9,757 bases of DNA, from contig CALHZE010000114.1 of NCBI GenBank assembly GCA_938040915.1, forward strand, positions 1 to 9,757. The letters run 5' to 3'. The notes below the pieces were generated by a model. It did not search any database. It saw only the letters and a list, made by a program, of their open reading frames with translations, and was not told the DNA's origin. Source of the DNA: an uncultured Bacteroidia bacterium (GTDB lineage Bacteria > Bacteroidota > Bacteroidia > Bacteroidales > CAJPTX01). This document shows, piece by piece, positions 1-6,380 of this stretch (position 1 is its first letter; each line of letters begins with the position of its first letter). The translations under genes and the position numbers were made by a program.

Positions 1-894
1 GGTTGCAGCGCCTTTAACCAGCCCTTGGAAGCGTGGAATGTGGAGAATGTGGAAGACATGGGTTTTATGTTCGAGATGTGCAGTGTCTTTAACCAGCCAC
101 TGGGGGAATGGAATGTGGGGAATGTGGAAGACATGAGTGGTATGTTCTCTGGTTGCAGCGCCTTTAACCAACCCTTGGAGAAATGGGACGTAGATTACGT
201 GACCGACATGAGCAGTATGTTCTCTGGCTGCCGCTCCTTTAACCAGCCTTTGGAAGGGTGGAACGTGGGGCGAGTAACCGACATGAGCAGTATGTTCGCT
301 GGCTGCCGCTCCTTTAACCAGCCTTTGGAGAAGTGGAACGTGGTGAATGTATGCAATATGCGTGGGATGTTTAAGAATAGTACCTCCTTTAACCAGCCCT
401 TGGAAAAATGGAATCTCGGGAGGAAGATCGACATGGGCTATATGTTTTTTGACTGCCGCTCCTTTAACCAGCCTTTGGAAAAATGGGACGTCAGCTACGT
501 GACCGACATGAGTGGTATGTTTATGGGGTGTGATGCCTTTAATCAGCCTCTAGGAGGGTGGAATGTCGGGAAGGTGACCGACATGAGCTGGATGTTCTCG
601 GGTTGCAGCTCCTTTAACCAGCCCTTGGAAAAGTGGAACGTGGGGCAGGTGACAGACATGCGCGAGATGTTCAAGAACTGCCGCTCCTTTAACCAGCCCT
701 TGGAAAAATGGGACGTCGGGCAAGTAACCGACATGAGCAGGATGTTCTTGGGCTGCAGCGCCTTTAACCAGTCGCCTGCGGCATGGGATATCAGTAATCT
801 TCGCAAAGATGCAGCGAAGGATCTATTCACGAATTGTCCTGCAGGAGAGCTCCCTTTCGCCCAAGAGTGGAGGGAAAAGGGCTATGAACTCTAG
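1..894 (+). CDS. BspA-like (DUF285) repeat surface protein, 3' part
   Basis: The reading frame is open from base 1 and stops at TAG 892-894, so the true start and any signal peptide lie upstream of the window; 297 residues are visible. Almost all of it is a 25-residue repeat of the form FNQPLEKWDVsxVTDMSxMF followed by xxCxS. This is the pattern of the BspA/DUF285 leucine-rich-like repeats seen in cell-surface proteins of oral and gut Bacteroidales and of mycoplasmas. Family knowledge suggests an extracellular adhesin-like or host-binding role. The last repeat passes into a short non-repeat tail (WDISNLRKDAAKDLF, then LPFAQEWREKGYEL). I see no obvious C-terminal type IX secretion domain, and anchoring cannot be judged without the N-terminus. 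The family call is firm; the function is inferred only from the family. Confidence 0.88.
   Translation, partial: GCSAFNQPLEAWNVENVEDMGFMFEMCSVFNQPLGEWNVGNVEDMSGMFSGCSAFNQPLEKWDVDYVTDMSSMFSGCRSFNQPLEGWNVGRVTDMSSMFAGCRSFNQPLEKWNVVNVCNMRGMFKNSTSFNQPLEKWNLGRKIDMGYMFFDCRSFNQPLEKWDVSYVTDMSGMFMGCDAFNQPLGGWNVGKVTDMSWMFSGCSSFNQPLEKWNVGQVTDMREMFKNCRSFNQPLEKWDVGQVTDMSRMFLGCSAFNQSPAAWDISNLRKDAAKDLFTNCPAGELPFAQEWREKGYEL
13..771 (+). repeat. Tandem 75-bp coding repeats (25-residue units)
   Basis: The FNQ codons (tttaaccag or close variants) begin at 13, 88, 163, 238, 313, 388, 463, 538, 613, 688 and 763. That is eleven motifs spaced exactly 75 bases apart with no insertions or deletions. FNQ (11 of 11), DM and MF are nearly invariant. 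The residue before DM and the loop residues vary. A Cys lies two residues before most FNQ motifs; the copy ending at 387 has NSTS in its place. The divergent unit around 340-450 uses VCNM and KIDM where most others have VTDM. Neighbouring units share long near-identical stretches, which makes gain or loss of units by recombination plausible. Confidence 0.95.
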
Positions 895-988
895 GGGAGA
901 ATAGGAGGCACGCGCTTTTACAGAAGATGCGCTTCAGGTGGCGCGGGGTGTCGCTCATTATGATTTTTTACTACCTTAGCAGGTAGAA
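895..988. other. Intergenic stretch after the BspA-like gene
   Basis: No gene is recognised here. An AGGAGG string at 903-908 has no start codon at usable spacing. Two foldable segments are visible. CGCGC (911-915) can pair with GCGCG (941-945) around an inner GAAG/CTTC pair (923-926 with 932-935). ctacct/aggtag (971-976 with 981-986) forms a perfect 6-bp stem with a 4-base loop, directly before the main terminator. Neither is followed by a T-run of its own. Confidence 0.4.
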
Positions 989-1039
989 AAGCACAAGGAG
1001 TTCGTTAGGTAAGGCTAAAGCACCTTGTGCTTCTTTTTT
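989..1039 (+). terminator. Intrinsic terminator after the BspA-like gene
   Basis: A perfect 10-bp inverted repeat, aagcacaagg (989-998) with ccttgtgctt (1023-1032), is followed by C and then six T (1034-1039). The 24-base loop contains a smaller TTAG/CTAA pair. It lies about 95 bases past the BspA-like stop codon and isolates that gene from the lpxK operon. Four A precede the left arm, so it may also work weakly in the opposite direction. Confidence 0.8.
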
Positions 1040-1229
1040 ACCCTTACGGGGAGTATGTGCTCAAGCAGCTATGTACTCGAAGTAACCACAAACCTTTGAA
1101 CAAATGAAAGGTGTTGCGACGGAAGGAGGACGCCCCTTTATCACGAAGTGGCAAGGGAAGAGGGCTACTTTTTCTACGAAAACGAACTCCTCGCCCTGTT
1201 TGAGGATTGAGTCATCTCTATAGTCCATT
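1040..1229. other. Unassigned segment upstream of lpxK, open on both strands
   Basis: This segment should contain the promoter and leader of the lpxK operon, but I cannot point to a convincing one. The best Bacteroidota -7-like string is AACCTTTG (1091-1098), which has a mismatch and no matching upstream element. The minus strand is open from an ATG at 1228 down to a TGA at 1061-1063, encoding 55 residues that begin MDYRDDSILKQGEEFVFVEK. The plus strand has ATG 1104 to TAG 1221-1223, encoding 39 residues that include ITKWQGKRATFSTKTNSSP. Neither has a clear ribosome-binding site and neither is a family I can name. It could be a small gene, a gene remnant or a dispersed repeat. Confidence 0.3.
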
Positions 1230-2318
1230 ATGTGGCGCTGGTTACTCTCGCCTTTGGCTTTACTGTTCGGCGGCATCCTGCGGGTGCGTCATTGGGCTTA
1301 TGACCATGGGCTTTTTAAGAGCTACGAAGCCGACGTGCCGACGCTCTGTATCGGCAACCTGACCGTAGGCGGTACGGGCAAGTCCCCTCTCGTGGCAGAT
1401 CTCATGGAGCGTCTCGGGACGCCGAGCGGCGCCGTGGTATTGAGTCGAGGTTATGGTCGCACGACCCGAGGGTTTCGGGTTGTGCGACCTTCTTCTTTAG
1501 CCCATGAGGTGGGCGACGAGCCTCTTCAGTTAAAGCGTCGCACGTTGGGGGCGCGGGTCGCTGTGTGTGAAGACCGAGTCGAGGGTTGTCGGCGCATCGT
1601 GGAGGAGTTTCGCGACTGTCCGTGCATCGTTTTAGATGATGCTTTCCAGCACAGGCGCTTGCGAGCCTCATACAATATCCTTCTTTCGCGTTTTGACCGC
1701 CCATATTCGCGAGATTGGCTATTGCCGATAGGTTTATTACGAGACGTAAAATCTGCAGCACAAAGAGCCCATGCTATCGCATTAACGAATATCCCCGCGG
1801 AGGTTACCGAAGCTGAGGCGCGTGCCCTCGCTGAAACCTTGCGTACGAACCCTCGGCAGCGTCTGCTCTTTTCGAGCATCGCATACGACGTGCCGCGGAG
1901 GCTAGAGGGGGGTGTCCCGCTGGGCTCTGTCTGTTATGTCCCGACAGGGGGGGCGTCGTTTGTCTTTGCCGGCATTGCTCACCCACAACCCTTTTTCGAC
2001 CACCTTCGGAAGGTGTGGGGCGTGACACAGATGCGCGCCTACCCCGACCATCACCACTTTTCCCCTAAAGAGCTCGCCGAGCTTGATGCTTTGGCGCAAC
2101 AGGGGGTTACGCTCTTCACTACAGAAAAAGACGCTACTCGCCTTAGCGACGCCCTCACCTCATACTCCTCGCTCGCCGAACATTTGTTTTACGTACCCAT
2201 CCGCCTCGTGTGGCGGTGGGGGAGTGAACTAGAATTGGAAAGGATTTGGAATGAGGTCTCTCAAAGCACACGATCAGGAGATGGTGCGGCACGCCGCGGC
2301 ATACCTCCGACGCTGTAA
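1230..2318 (+). CDS. lpxK: Tetraacyldisaccharide 4'-kinase (LpxK)
   Basis: LpxK is the inner-membrane-associated kinase that phosphorylates the 4' position of the tetraacyldisaccharide 1-phosphate lipid A precursor, using ATP. The 362-residue product starts with a hydrophobic stretch (about residues 4-17) that fits membrane association. The family P-loop GGTGKSP is at 47-53, LSRGYGR at 71-77, DEPL at 96-99 and the Walker-B-like DDAFQHR at 136-142. LLPIGLLRD follows at about 164-172, FAGIAHPQPFF at about 246-256, YPDHHHF at 271-277 and TTEKDATRL at about 297-305. The start at 1230 gives the usual N-terminus, although no clear Shine-Dalgarno sequence precedes it. The last 22 codons overlap punA, so the C-terminal tail (about SQSTRSGDGAARRG) is probably not functionally constrained. 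It is the first gene of a four-gene cluster. Confidence 0.95.
   Translation: MWRWLLSPLALLFGGILRVRHWAYDHGLFKSYEADVPTLCIGNLTVGGTGKSPLVADLMERLGTPSGAVVLSRGYGRTTRGFRVVRPSSLAHEVGDEPLQLKRRTLGARVAVCEDRVEGCRRIVEEFRDCPCIVLDDAFQHRRLRASYNILLSRFDRPYSRDWLLPIGLLRDVKSAAQRAHAIALTNIPAEVTEAEARALAETLRTNPRQRLLFSSIAYDVPRRLEGGVPLGSVCYVPTGGASFVFAGIAHPQPFFDHLRKVWGVTQMRAYPDHHHFSPKELAELDALAQQGVTLFTTEKDATRLSDALTSYSSLAEHLFYVPIRLVWRWGSELELERIWNEVSQSTRSGDGAARRGIPPTL
2237..2244 (+). promoter_or_regulatory. Ribosome-binding site deciding the punA start
   Basis: GGAAAGGA lies inside the 3' end of lpxK, six bases before the ATG at 2251. The alternative in-frame ATG at 2281 has AGGAG touching it with no spacer, so 2251 is preferred. 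The site implies translation of punA from within lpxK and probably translational coupling. Confidence 0.6.
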
Positions 2319-3093
2319 GTACACTACCCCACGCATAGCTCTTGTCTTGGGCTCGGGCTTAGACTCGATTATGCGGCAAGCACGCGTAGATCTAGAGGTG
2401 CGCTATGCCGACATCCCTGGGCTACCGACGCCGCCTGCTGGTGCTGCGGTGGCGGGACACGCTGGGCGACTGGCTTATTGCGAAATAGCGGGTGTCCCCG
2501 TGCTCGTGCTGCGCGGACGTTGGCACTACTACGAAGGGTATGCGATGGAGGAGGTAACGCGCTACGTACGCGTATTGCACGCCCTCGGGGTCGAACATCT
2601 GGTGCTGACCAACGCGAGTGGCGGCGTGAACCCGAGCTTTCAGCCCGGCGACCTCATGCTGATTACCGACCACATTAACTTGATGCCCAACCCCCTCATC
2701 GGACCGAACGACGACACCCTCGGACCGCGCTTCCCTACCATGCACGCCGCGTATGACCCCGAAGGGTTGGAGTTGGCGCGTCTTGCGGCGAAACACACTG
2801 GGGTAAAGCTTCACGAGGGGTGCTACCTCGGCACAACGGGTCCCGCGTATGAGACACCCCACGAATATCACTTCTATCACACTGTGGGGGCAGACGCCGT
2901 CGGGATGTCGACCGTCCCTGAGGTGATCGTCGCCAATCATTGCGGGGTGAAAGTCCTTGCCTTTTCCATGATATCCAACGTCGGAGGTCTTCACCACCAT
3001 GTCGCCCTTTCCCACGAAGAGGTGCAAGCTGTCGGGGCACAGGCGAGCGACAACCTCGCACGCTTACTCCTAGAGATTCTTCCACAACTATAG
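2251..3093 (+). CDS. punA: Purine nucleoside phosphorylase (trimeric PNP family)
   Basis: This enzyme cleaves purine nucleosides (inosine, guanosine) with phosphate to give the free base and ribose 1-phosphate, in cytosolic purine salvage. The 280-residue length is typical of the trimeric class. Visible motifs are LGSGL (33-37, phosphate loop), AGH (68-70), RGRWHYYEGY (88-97, with the His and Tyr of the phosphate/ribose site) and NASGGVNP (121-128). DHINLMPNPLIGPND follows at 140-154, then GPAYETPHE (197-205, with purine-binding E201), DAVGMSTVPEV (215-225) and ISN (241-243, with N243 contacting the base). All expected key residues are present. It overlaps the end of lpxK by 68 nt in another frame and is followed after 6 nt by pdxJ. 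I recall lpxK-punA adjacency as common in Bacteroidales, which would support real co-transcription. Confidence 0.94.
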   Translation: MRSLKAHDQEMVRHAAAYLRRCKYTTPRIALVLGSGLDSIMRQARVDLEVRYADIPGLPTPPAGAAVAGHAGRLAYCEIAGVPVLVLRGRWHYYEGYAMEEVTRYVRVLHALGVEHLVLTNASGGVNPSFQPGDLMLITDHINLMPNPLIGPNDDTLGPRFPTMHAAYDPEGLELARLAAKHTGVKLHEGCYLGTTGPAYETPHEYHFYHTVGADAVGMSTVPEVIVANHCGVKVLAFSMISNVGGLHHHVALSHEEVQAVGAQASDNLARLLLEILPQL

Positions 3094-3099
3094 TCTACA

Positions 3100-3858
3100 A
3101 TGGACAAGAAAACCTGTTTGAGTGTTAACATCAACAAGATTGCCACGGTACGTAACGCTCGCGGCGGTAATGTGCCTAATCTGCTCGCGGCGGCAGATAT
3201 TATCTTAAATAGCGTGGCTAATGGCATCACGGTGCACCCTCGCCCTGACGCTCGCCATATCACCTACAAGGATGTGGAGGAGCTCAGTGAGAAAATAAAA
3301 CGCTCGCAGATGCCTTACGACGAAGAATGCTGGAAAGAGTTCAACATCGAGGGTAACCCGACCCCTGAATTCCTAGACTTGGTTACGCGCGTAAAACCCG
3401 ACCAAGTGACGCTCGTCCCCGATGCGCCCGAGGCACTTACCTCCAATGCGGGGTGGGATACGGTCAAGCATGCGGACTTCCTGCGCGGGGTGGTAGAGGA
3501 ATTACACAAGGTACGAATACGGGTATCTATCTTCGTAGACCCTGTGGTGGCGATGGTAGAGGGGGCAAAAGCTGTGGGGGCAGACCGTGTAGAGCTCTAT
3601 ACCGAGGCGTATGCGGCAGGCTACAAAGAGGATGCGGAGCGCGCCATTCGCCCTTATATTTTTGCTGCTGAGCGGGCGCGCGAATTGGGACTGGAGGTGA
3701 ATGCGGGGCACGACCTCAATCTAGAGAACCTCGGGTATTTCCTTCGTCGCCTCCCTTATGTCAGCGAGGTCTCGATAGGGCAGGCGCTGATTAGCGATGC
3801 GATGCTACGTTGGGGACTTAAAGAGACGATCTGGCACTATAAAAGGTGTGTACAGTAG
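3100..3858 (+). CDS. pdxJ: Pyridoxine 5'-phosphate synthase (PdxJ)
   Basis: PdxJ condenses 1-deoxyxylulose 5-phosphate with 3-amino-2-oxopropyl phosphate to form pyridoxine 5'-phosphate in the DXP-dependent vitamin B6 pathway. The 252-residue TIM-barrel protein opens with VNINKIATVRNARGG (9-23), the form I associate with Bacteroidota. GITVHPRPDARHI (42-54) carries catalytic H46, FNIEG (81-85) carries catalytic E84, VELYTEAYA (164-172) carries E166, and NAGHDLN (201-207) carries H204. Near the end SIGQALISDA (225-234) has Gln at 228 where homologues have His in a conserved IGHA motif; that His is described as a phosphate ligand in the E. coli enzyme. The start is 6 nt after the punA stop with no separate ribosome site, suggesting coupled translation. 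Confidence 0.95.
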   Translation: MDKKTCLSVNINKIATVRNARGGNVPNLLAAADIILNSVANGITVHPRPDARHITYKDVEELSEKIKRSQMPYDEECWKEFNIEGNPTPEFLDLVTRVKPDQVTLVPDAPEALTSNAGWDTVKHADFLRGVVEELHKVRIRVSIFVDPVVAMVEGAKAVGADRVELYTEAYAAGYKEDAERAIRPYIFAAERARELGLEVNAGHDLNLENLGYFLRRLPYVSEVSIGQALISDAMLRWGLKETIWHYKRCVQ

Positions 3859-3887
3859 AAAGGGTGTGACGATTGTTAAGGACTGGG

Positions 3888-4649
3888 ATGACGAAAATTG
3901 CGTGGCACTCCGTCCCAAAAAAGATTAAGCCGAGCCTAGTCTTTCTCCACGGTCTCTTAGGCTCTTCGCATGAGTTCGTTCCCTACCTCAAACATTTTGA
4001 AGGGCAATATGCTGCTTACGCCCTAGATGCGCCGTTGCATGGGCGGCGTGACCAAGTGGCGGCGTTGACTGCGACGAGCCTTATCGCAGACCTTGAGGCA
4101 CAACTCGCGCCGATCCCCACGCCCTACCTCTTCGTGGGGCACTCGCTCGGTGGGCTTGTGGCGTTGCGCTACGGGGTGTTACACCCCGAACGGGTGGCGG
4201 GGGTGGTCTTGTTAGATATCTTTCCCTATCAGACCCCCTTTACCCAGCTTTTTCATGCTACACTATTGCGGCTCTTTTCGGAACGCCTCGCTCCCGAGCG
4301 AGAAGTAGCGCCCTTGGCAGATGTGCTGACGGACGAAGCCTATCGGCTCTCTGTCGATAAGTATCTTACGAAGTGCCCGCGTGGGGTAAACCCTAGGGAG
4401 CGACTGGCGCGGTTGGTTGATTTTGTGACCGACCAGATAGACGCCTTCTTTCAGCCGCAGCCGCTCTCGTGCCCTTTGCTCTTTCTGGTAGGGGAGGGGT
4501 CTCCTTTCTCTGACCTAGAAGACGAGGTGTGGCAGAGGGACTATCCGCAAGCGGCGCGGAGGGTGATTGCCGAAGGGGGGCATCTACTCCATGTAACGAA
4601 GCGGCTCGAGGTGATTGCGGCACTAGAGGCGTGGCTCGCGGGGCTGTAA
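3888..4649 (+). CDS. YbfF-like alpha/beta-hydrolase (esterase family)
   Basis: This is a predicted cytosolic serine hydrolase of 253 residues. From the ATG at 3888, the oxyanion-side HGLLGS is at 21-26, the nucleophile elbow GHSLGG at 84-89 (Ser86) and the C-terminal GGH at 230-232 (His232). The position where many hydrolases have their acid, after the LLFLVGEGSPF strand, has no clear Asp. An Asp sits in LLDIFP (D110), which is where E. coli YbfF and ABHD11-type enzymes carry theirs. GEGSPF also resembles the GGNSPY of YbfF, so a Ser86-Asp110-His232 triad is likely. AAGGA at 3878-3882 supports this start over an upstream in-frame TTG at 3873. It follows pdxJ by 29 nt and ends the operon. The substrate is unknown; family members cleave short acyl or thioester bonds. 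Confidence 0.82.
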   Translation: MTKIAWHSVPKKIKPSLVFLHGLLGSSHEFVPYLKHFEGQYAAYALDAPLHGRRDQVAALTATSLIADLEAQLAPIPTPYLFVGHSLGGLVALRYGVLHPERVAGVVLLDIFPYQTPFTQLFHATLLRLFSERLAPEREVAPLADVLTDEAYRLSVDKYLTKCPRGVNPRERLARLVDFVTDQIDAFFQPQPLSCPLLFLVGEGSPFSDLEDEVWQRDYPQAARRVIAEGGHLLHVTKRLEVIAALEAWLAGL

Positions 4650-4801
4650 GCCCTCCCCTTTTGACGGGGGAGCGACGGCAAGGGTGAGCACACGCTCTTT
4701 AGTTGCTATAGTGGGGTTGCTATACTAGGGCTATACTTCTTTTTCCACGAAAAGCGTTTTTTCTTTACCTTTACCCAAGTAATTCTTCGTAAGGAGCAGA
4801 T
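4650..4801. promoter_or_regulatory. Intergenic leader with probable promoter for the membrane protein
   Basis: CTCCCC (4653-4658) can pair with GGGGAG (4667-4672) just after the hydrolase stop, but no T-run follows, so termination there is doubtful. Three GCTATA strings occur at 4705-4710, 4719-4724 and 4730-4735, the first two inside identical 9-mers (GTTGCTATA). TACCTTTA at 4766-4773 is one base from the Bacteroidota -7 consensus (TAnnTTTG), with only a loose TTTT in place of the -33 element. AAGGAG at 4791-4796 is well placed, five bases before the ATG at 4802. A new transcription unit probably starts here; the exact promoter is uncertain. Confidence 0.35.
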
Positions 4802-5821
4802 ATGTCCACTCTTCGTTTCCTTGCCCGTGAGGCGGTGCTGCTTGTCCTCCTGTTGGTGATGCTCGTGGGGGCGATCTTGTTTAACCAACCCGAATTCCTT
4901 TTCCCAGAGTTGGCTGCACTGGGGCTCGGTTCGCTCGTCTTGCTCAAGCGCGTGTGGAAGGTCTCAAAGTGGCGCTTGGTTGTGCTCCTCTCGTTTGCTT
5001 CGCTTTTGGGGACGGTGTTGCAGCTTTACTCGCCTTGCCCCTTTGTCGTGAATATGGGGATAGGCTTTATTGGGGTAGGCGCGATGCTCATCCTTTTGCG
5101 CTCTTCGCTTTACCCCGCTTTGTCGGCTTGCCTTTTGCCGTTGGTCTTAGACGAGGGGAGTTGGGTCTATCCTGTGGCGGTCGTGGTGTTGTCGCTTCTT
5201 TTGGTGGGGGCACAGGGGCTGAGCGAGCGGCTGCATTGGCGCGCTAAGTTGCCTTTTCGGCCCGTAGAGACGCCAGTGTGGCGACGTTTTCAGCGACTTG
5301 GGTTGCTGGCAGTTGTGGTCGTTGTATGGTCGATAGGGGCTTATTACTCAGGTCATCTCTATTTCGTTTTTCCGCCCCTGATTGTCCTTTTCGTGGAAAT
5401 GGCGCGCCCAGGGACGGGGTTGCGTAAAGCTCCCTTACGCATTTTGTTGCTCATTGCGGTGTCAGCCTTACTGGGCAATTTGTCGATCTTTGTCTTTGTC
5501 TACACGCCGCTGCTCAATCTCGTTTTAAGCCCAATATGGGCGCTTGTAAGAGTGCTGAGTGTAATGATAGCTATCATACTCTTACTCGGCGTTTTCTCCC
5601 TATCAAAACGTTATTTTGCCCCCGCTATGGCGATCGCCCTACTGCCTCAGTTGGCCTACCCAGACACGTGGTGGCAATTCCCGTTGGAGGTGACGCTCTC
5701 GGCAGCGCTCCTGATTGGGGTGGCGTATTTGTTGCCGAGCCCGAAACAGCCCGCATCGCTCGTGTCGGTACAACGAAGTGCATCAGCCCCCACGTCTTTA
5801 GTAAACAATCCCCCCCGTTGA
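4802..5821 (+). CDS. Multi-pass inner-membrane protein with two similar halves
   Basis: I do not recognise a named gene. The 339-residue product is highly hydrophobic, with about eight to ten membrane segments; examples are about residues 10-27, 36-50, 58-75, 81-99, 122-138, 166-182, 188-200, 211-226, 249-266 and 296-311. A basic linker at 141-165 separates the halves. Half 1 has FLFPE (32-36), LLG (68-70), YPALSACLLP (104-113), SWVYP (120-124) and LVGA (134-137). Half 2 repeats this order: FVFPP (188-192), LLG (223-225), APAMAIALLP (273-282), WWQFP (290-294) and LIGV (304-307). Offsets between matched motifs are about 155-156 in the first part and 169-170 later, indicating an internal duplication. 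The pattern (FP start, a small-residue helix ending LLP, then W-x-x-P) resembles HPP-family membrane proteins, but this is a weak analogy. The tail (312-339) is polar. AAGGAG precedes the start, and flavodoxin follows after 41 nt. Confidence 0.75.
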   Translation: MSTLRFLAREAVLLVLLLVMLVGAILFNQPEFLFPELAALGLGSLVLLKRVWKVSKWRLVVLLSFASLLGTVLQLYSPCPFVVNMGIGFIGVGAMLILLRSSLYPALSACLLPLVLDEGSWVYPVAVVVLSLLLVGAQGLSERLHWRAKLPFRPVETPVWRRFQRLGLLAVVVVVWSIGAYYSGHLYFVFPPLIVLFVEMARPGTGLRKAPLRILLLIAVSALLGNLSIFVFVYTPLLNLVLSPIWALVRVLSVMIAIILLLGVFSLSKRYFAPAMAIALLPQLAYPDTWWQFPLEVTLSAALLIGVAYLLPSPKQPASLVSVQRSASAPTSLVNNPPR

Positions 5822-5828
5822 GGGGTTT
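5813..5828 (+). other. GC stem over the membrane-protein stop codon
   Basis: CCCC (5813-5816) and GGGG (5822-5825) can pair around a five-base loop that contains most of the TGA stop (5819-5821), followed by TTT. The stem is short and the T-run only three long, so at most a weak attenuator between the membrane protein gene and the flavodoxin gene. Confidence 0.25.
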
Positions 5829-5862
5829 ATAGAGGGTAATCAACAGATAGGAGATATACACG

Positions 5863-6354
5863 ATGAGCAAGACAGGCATATTTTACGCTTCCAAGGGGGG
5901 CGTTACTGAGACTTTTGCTAAGCAATTAGCCGAGCAGTTAGGGGCAGATCTTCACAATATGAAGGATACAGGCGTAGAGGCTATCGCGCCGTATGACAAC
6001 GTCGTCTTGATGGCCTCGAGCTACTTCTTTGGTGCACTCCAAGAGGACTGGGGGGCAAAGGTGAAGCTCCTCCATACGGTCAATTTTGCGGGCAAGAAGG
6101 TGGCTATCGTGGGCGTAGGTTCGCAAGAGCGTCACCCCGACAGCTTCTGCTCGGGTGCGGCAGACTTCTTTGACAAGTTGCGGTTTAGTGGCGCACACTT
6201 CGTGGGCGACGTCTGCGTCTGTGGTTACAACTTCACCTTCTCGCGGATGCAGCAGGGGCAGCGCCTCTTGGGGCTTTGTCTTGACAAGGGCGACGCAAAG
6301 GTGCAAGAGAAGATCGAGGAGTGGCTTAAGGTCGTGAAGCCGCTATTTGCATAA
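5863..6354 (+). CDS. Flavodoxin (FMN electron carrier)
   Basis: This is a soluble one- or two-electron carrier of 163 residues, within the long-chain flavodoxin range. The order matches the fold. A beta strand leads to the phosphate loop SKGGVTE (10-16). SSYFFGALQEDWG (52-64) is the first isoalloxazine loop, VGVGSQERHPDSFCSG (83-98) the second, and YNFTFSRMQQGQRLLGLCLD (122-141) with EKIEEWL (149-155) matches the C-terminal part. The usual T-x-T-G-x-T phosphate loop is altered: Gly12 replaces the middle Thr and Val14 the usual Asn. Tyr54 occupies the usual Trp position and His91 the usual Tyr. AGGAGA at 5849-5854 is a good ribosome site. The gene shares a unit with the membrane protein and ends at a strong terminator. 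The partner reductase or oxidase is not in the window. Confidence 0.88.
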   Translation: MSKTGIFYASKGGVTETFAKQLAEQLGADLHNMKDTGVEAIAPYDNVVLMASSYFFGALQEDWGAKVKLLHTVNFAGKKVAIVGVGSQERHPDSFCSGAADFFDKLRFSGAHFVGDVCVCGYNFTFSRMQQGQRLLGLCLDKGDAKVQEKIEEWLKVVKPLFA

Positions 6355-6358
6355 GCCG

Positions 6359-6374
6359 AGCGAGGTCTCTCGCT
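6359..6374 (+). other. Perfect 6-bp hairpin just before the flavodoxin terminator
   Basis: agcgag (6359-6364) and ctcgct (6369-6374) pair perfectly around a four-base loop, five bases past the flavodoxin stop and six bases before the terminator stem. It has no T-run. It may be an RNA-stabilising or spacer element, or coincidental. Confidence 0.35.
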
Positions 6375-6380
6375 ATACGA

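Noticed and set aside
13..771. CRISPR array
   Set aside because: Spacing is exact, but the units encode one continuous repeat protein and there are no unique spacers between identical repeats.
195..830. Open frames on the minus strand with repeated FHFSKGWLKE
   Set aside because: They are the antisense reading of the 75-bp repeat array and owe their regularity to the plus-strand repeats; no ribosome sites or independent signals.
997..1190. 10-base inverted match ggagttcgtt (997-1006) and aacgaactcc (1181-1190)
   Set aside because: The match does not extend beyond 10 bases, has no transposase or target duplication nearby, and partly lies in the terminator loop.
2422..3027. 201-codon open frame on the minus strand
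   Set aside because: It lies wholly within punA, whose conserved motifs are certain; high GC creates a stop-poor antisense frame.
3873..3887. TTG at 3873 as start of the hydrolase
   Set aside because: The ATG at 3888 has AAGGA five bases upstream and matches the usual short N-terminus; TTG is possible but less likely.
4954..5832. Extra plus-strand open frames of 97-98 codons inside and past the membrane-protein gene
   Set aside because: They are out-of-frame shadows of the membrane protein; their residues show no hydrophobic or motif pattern of their own.
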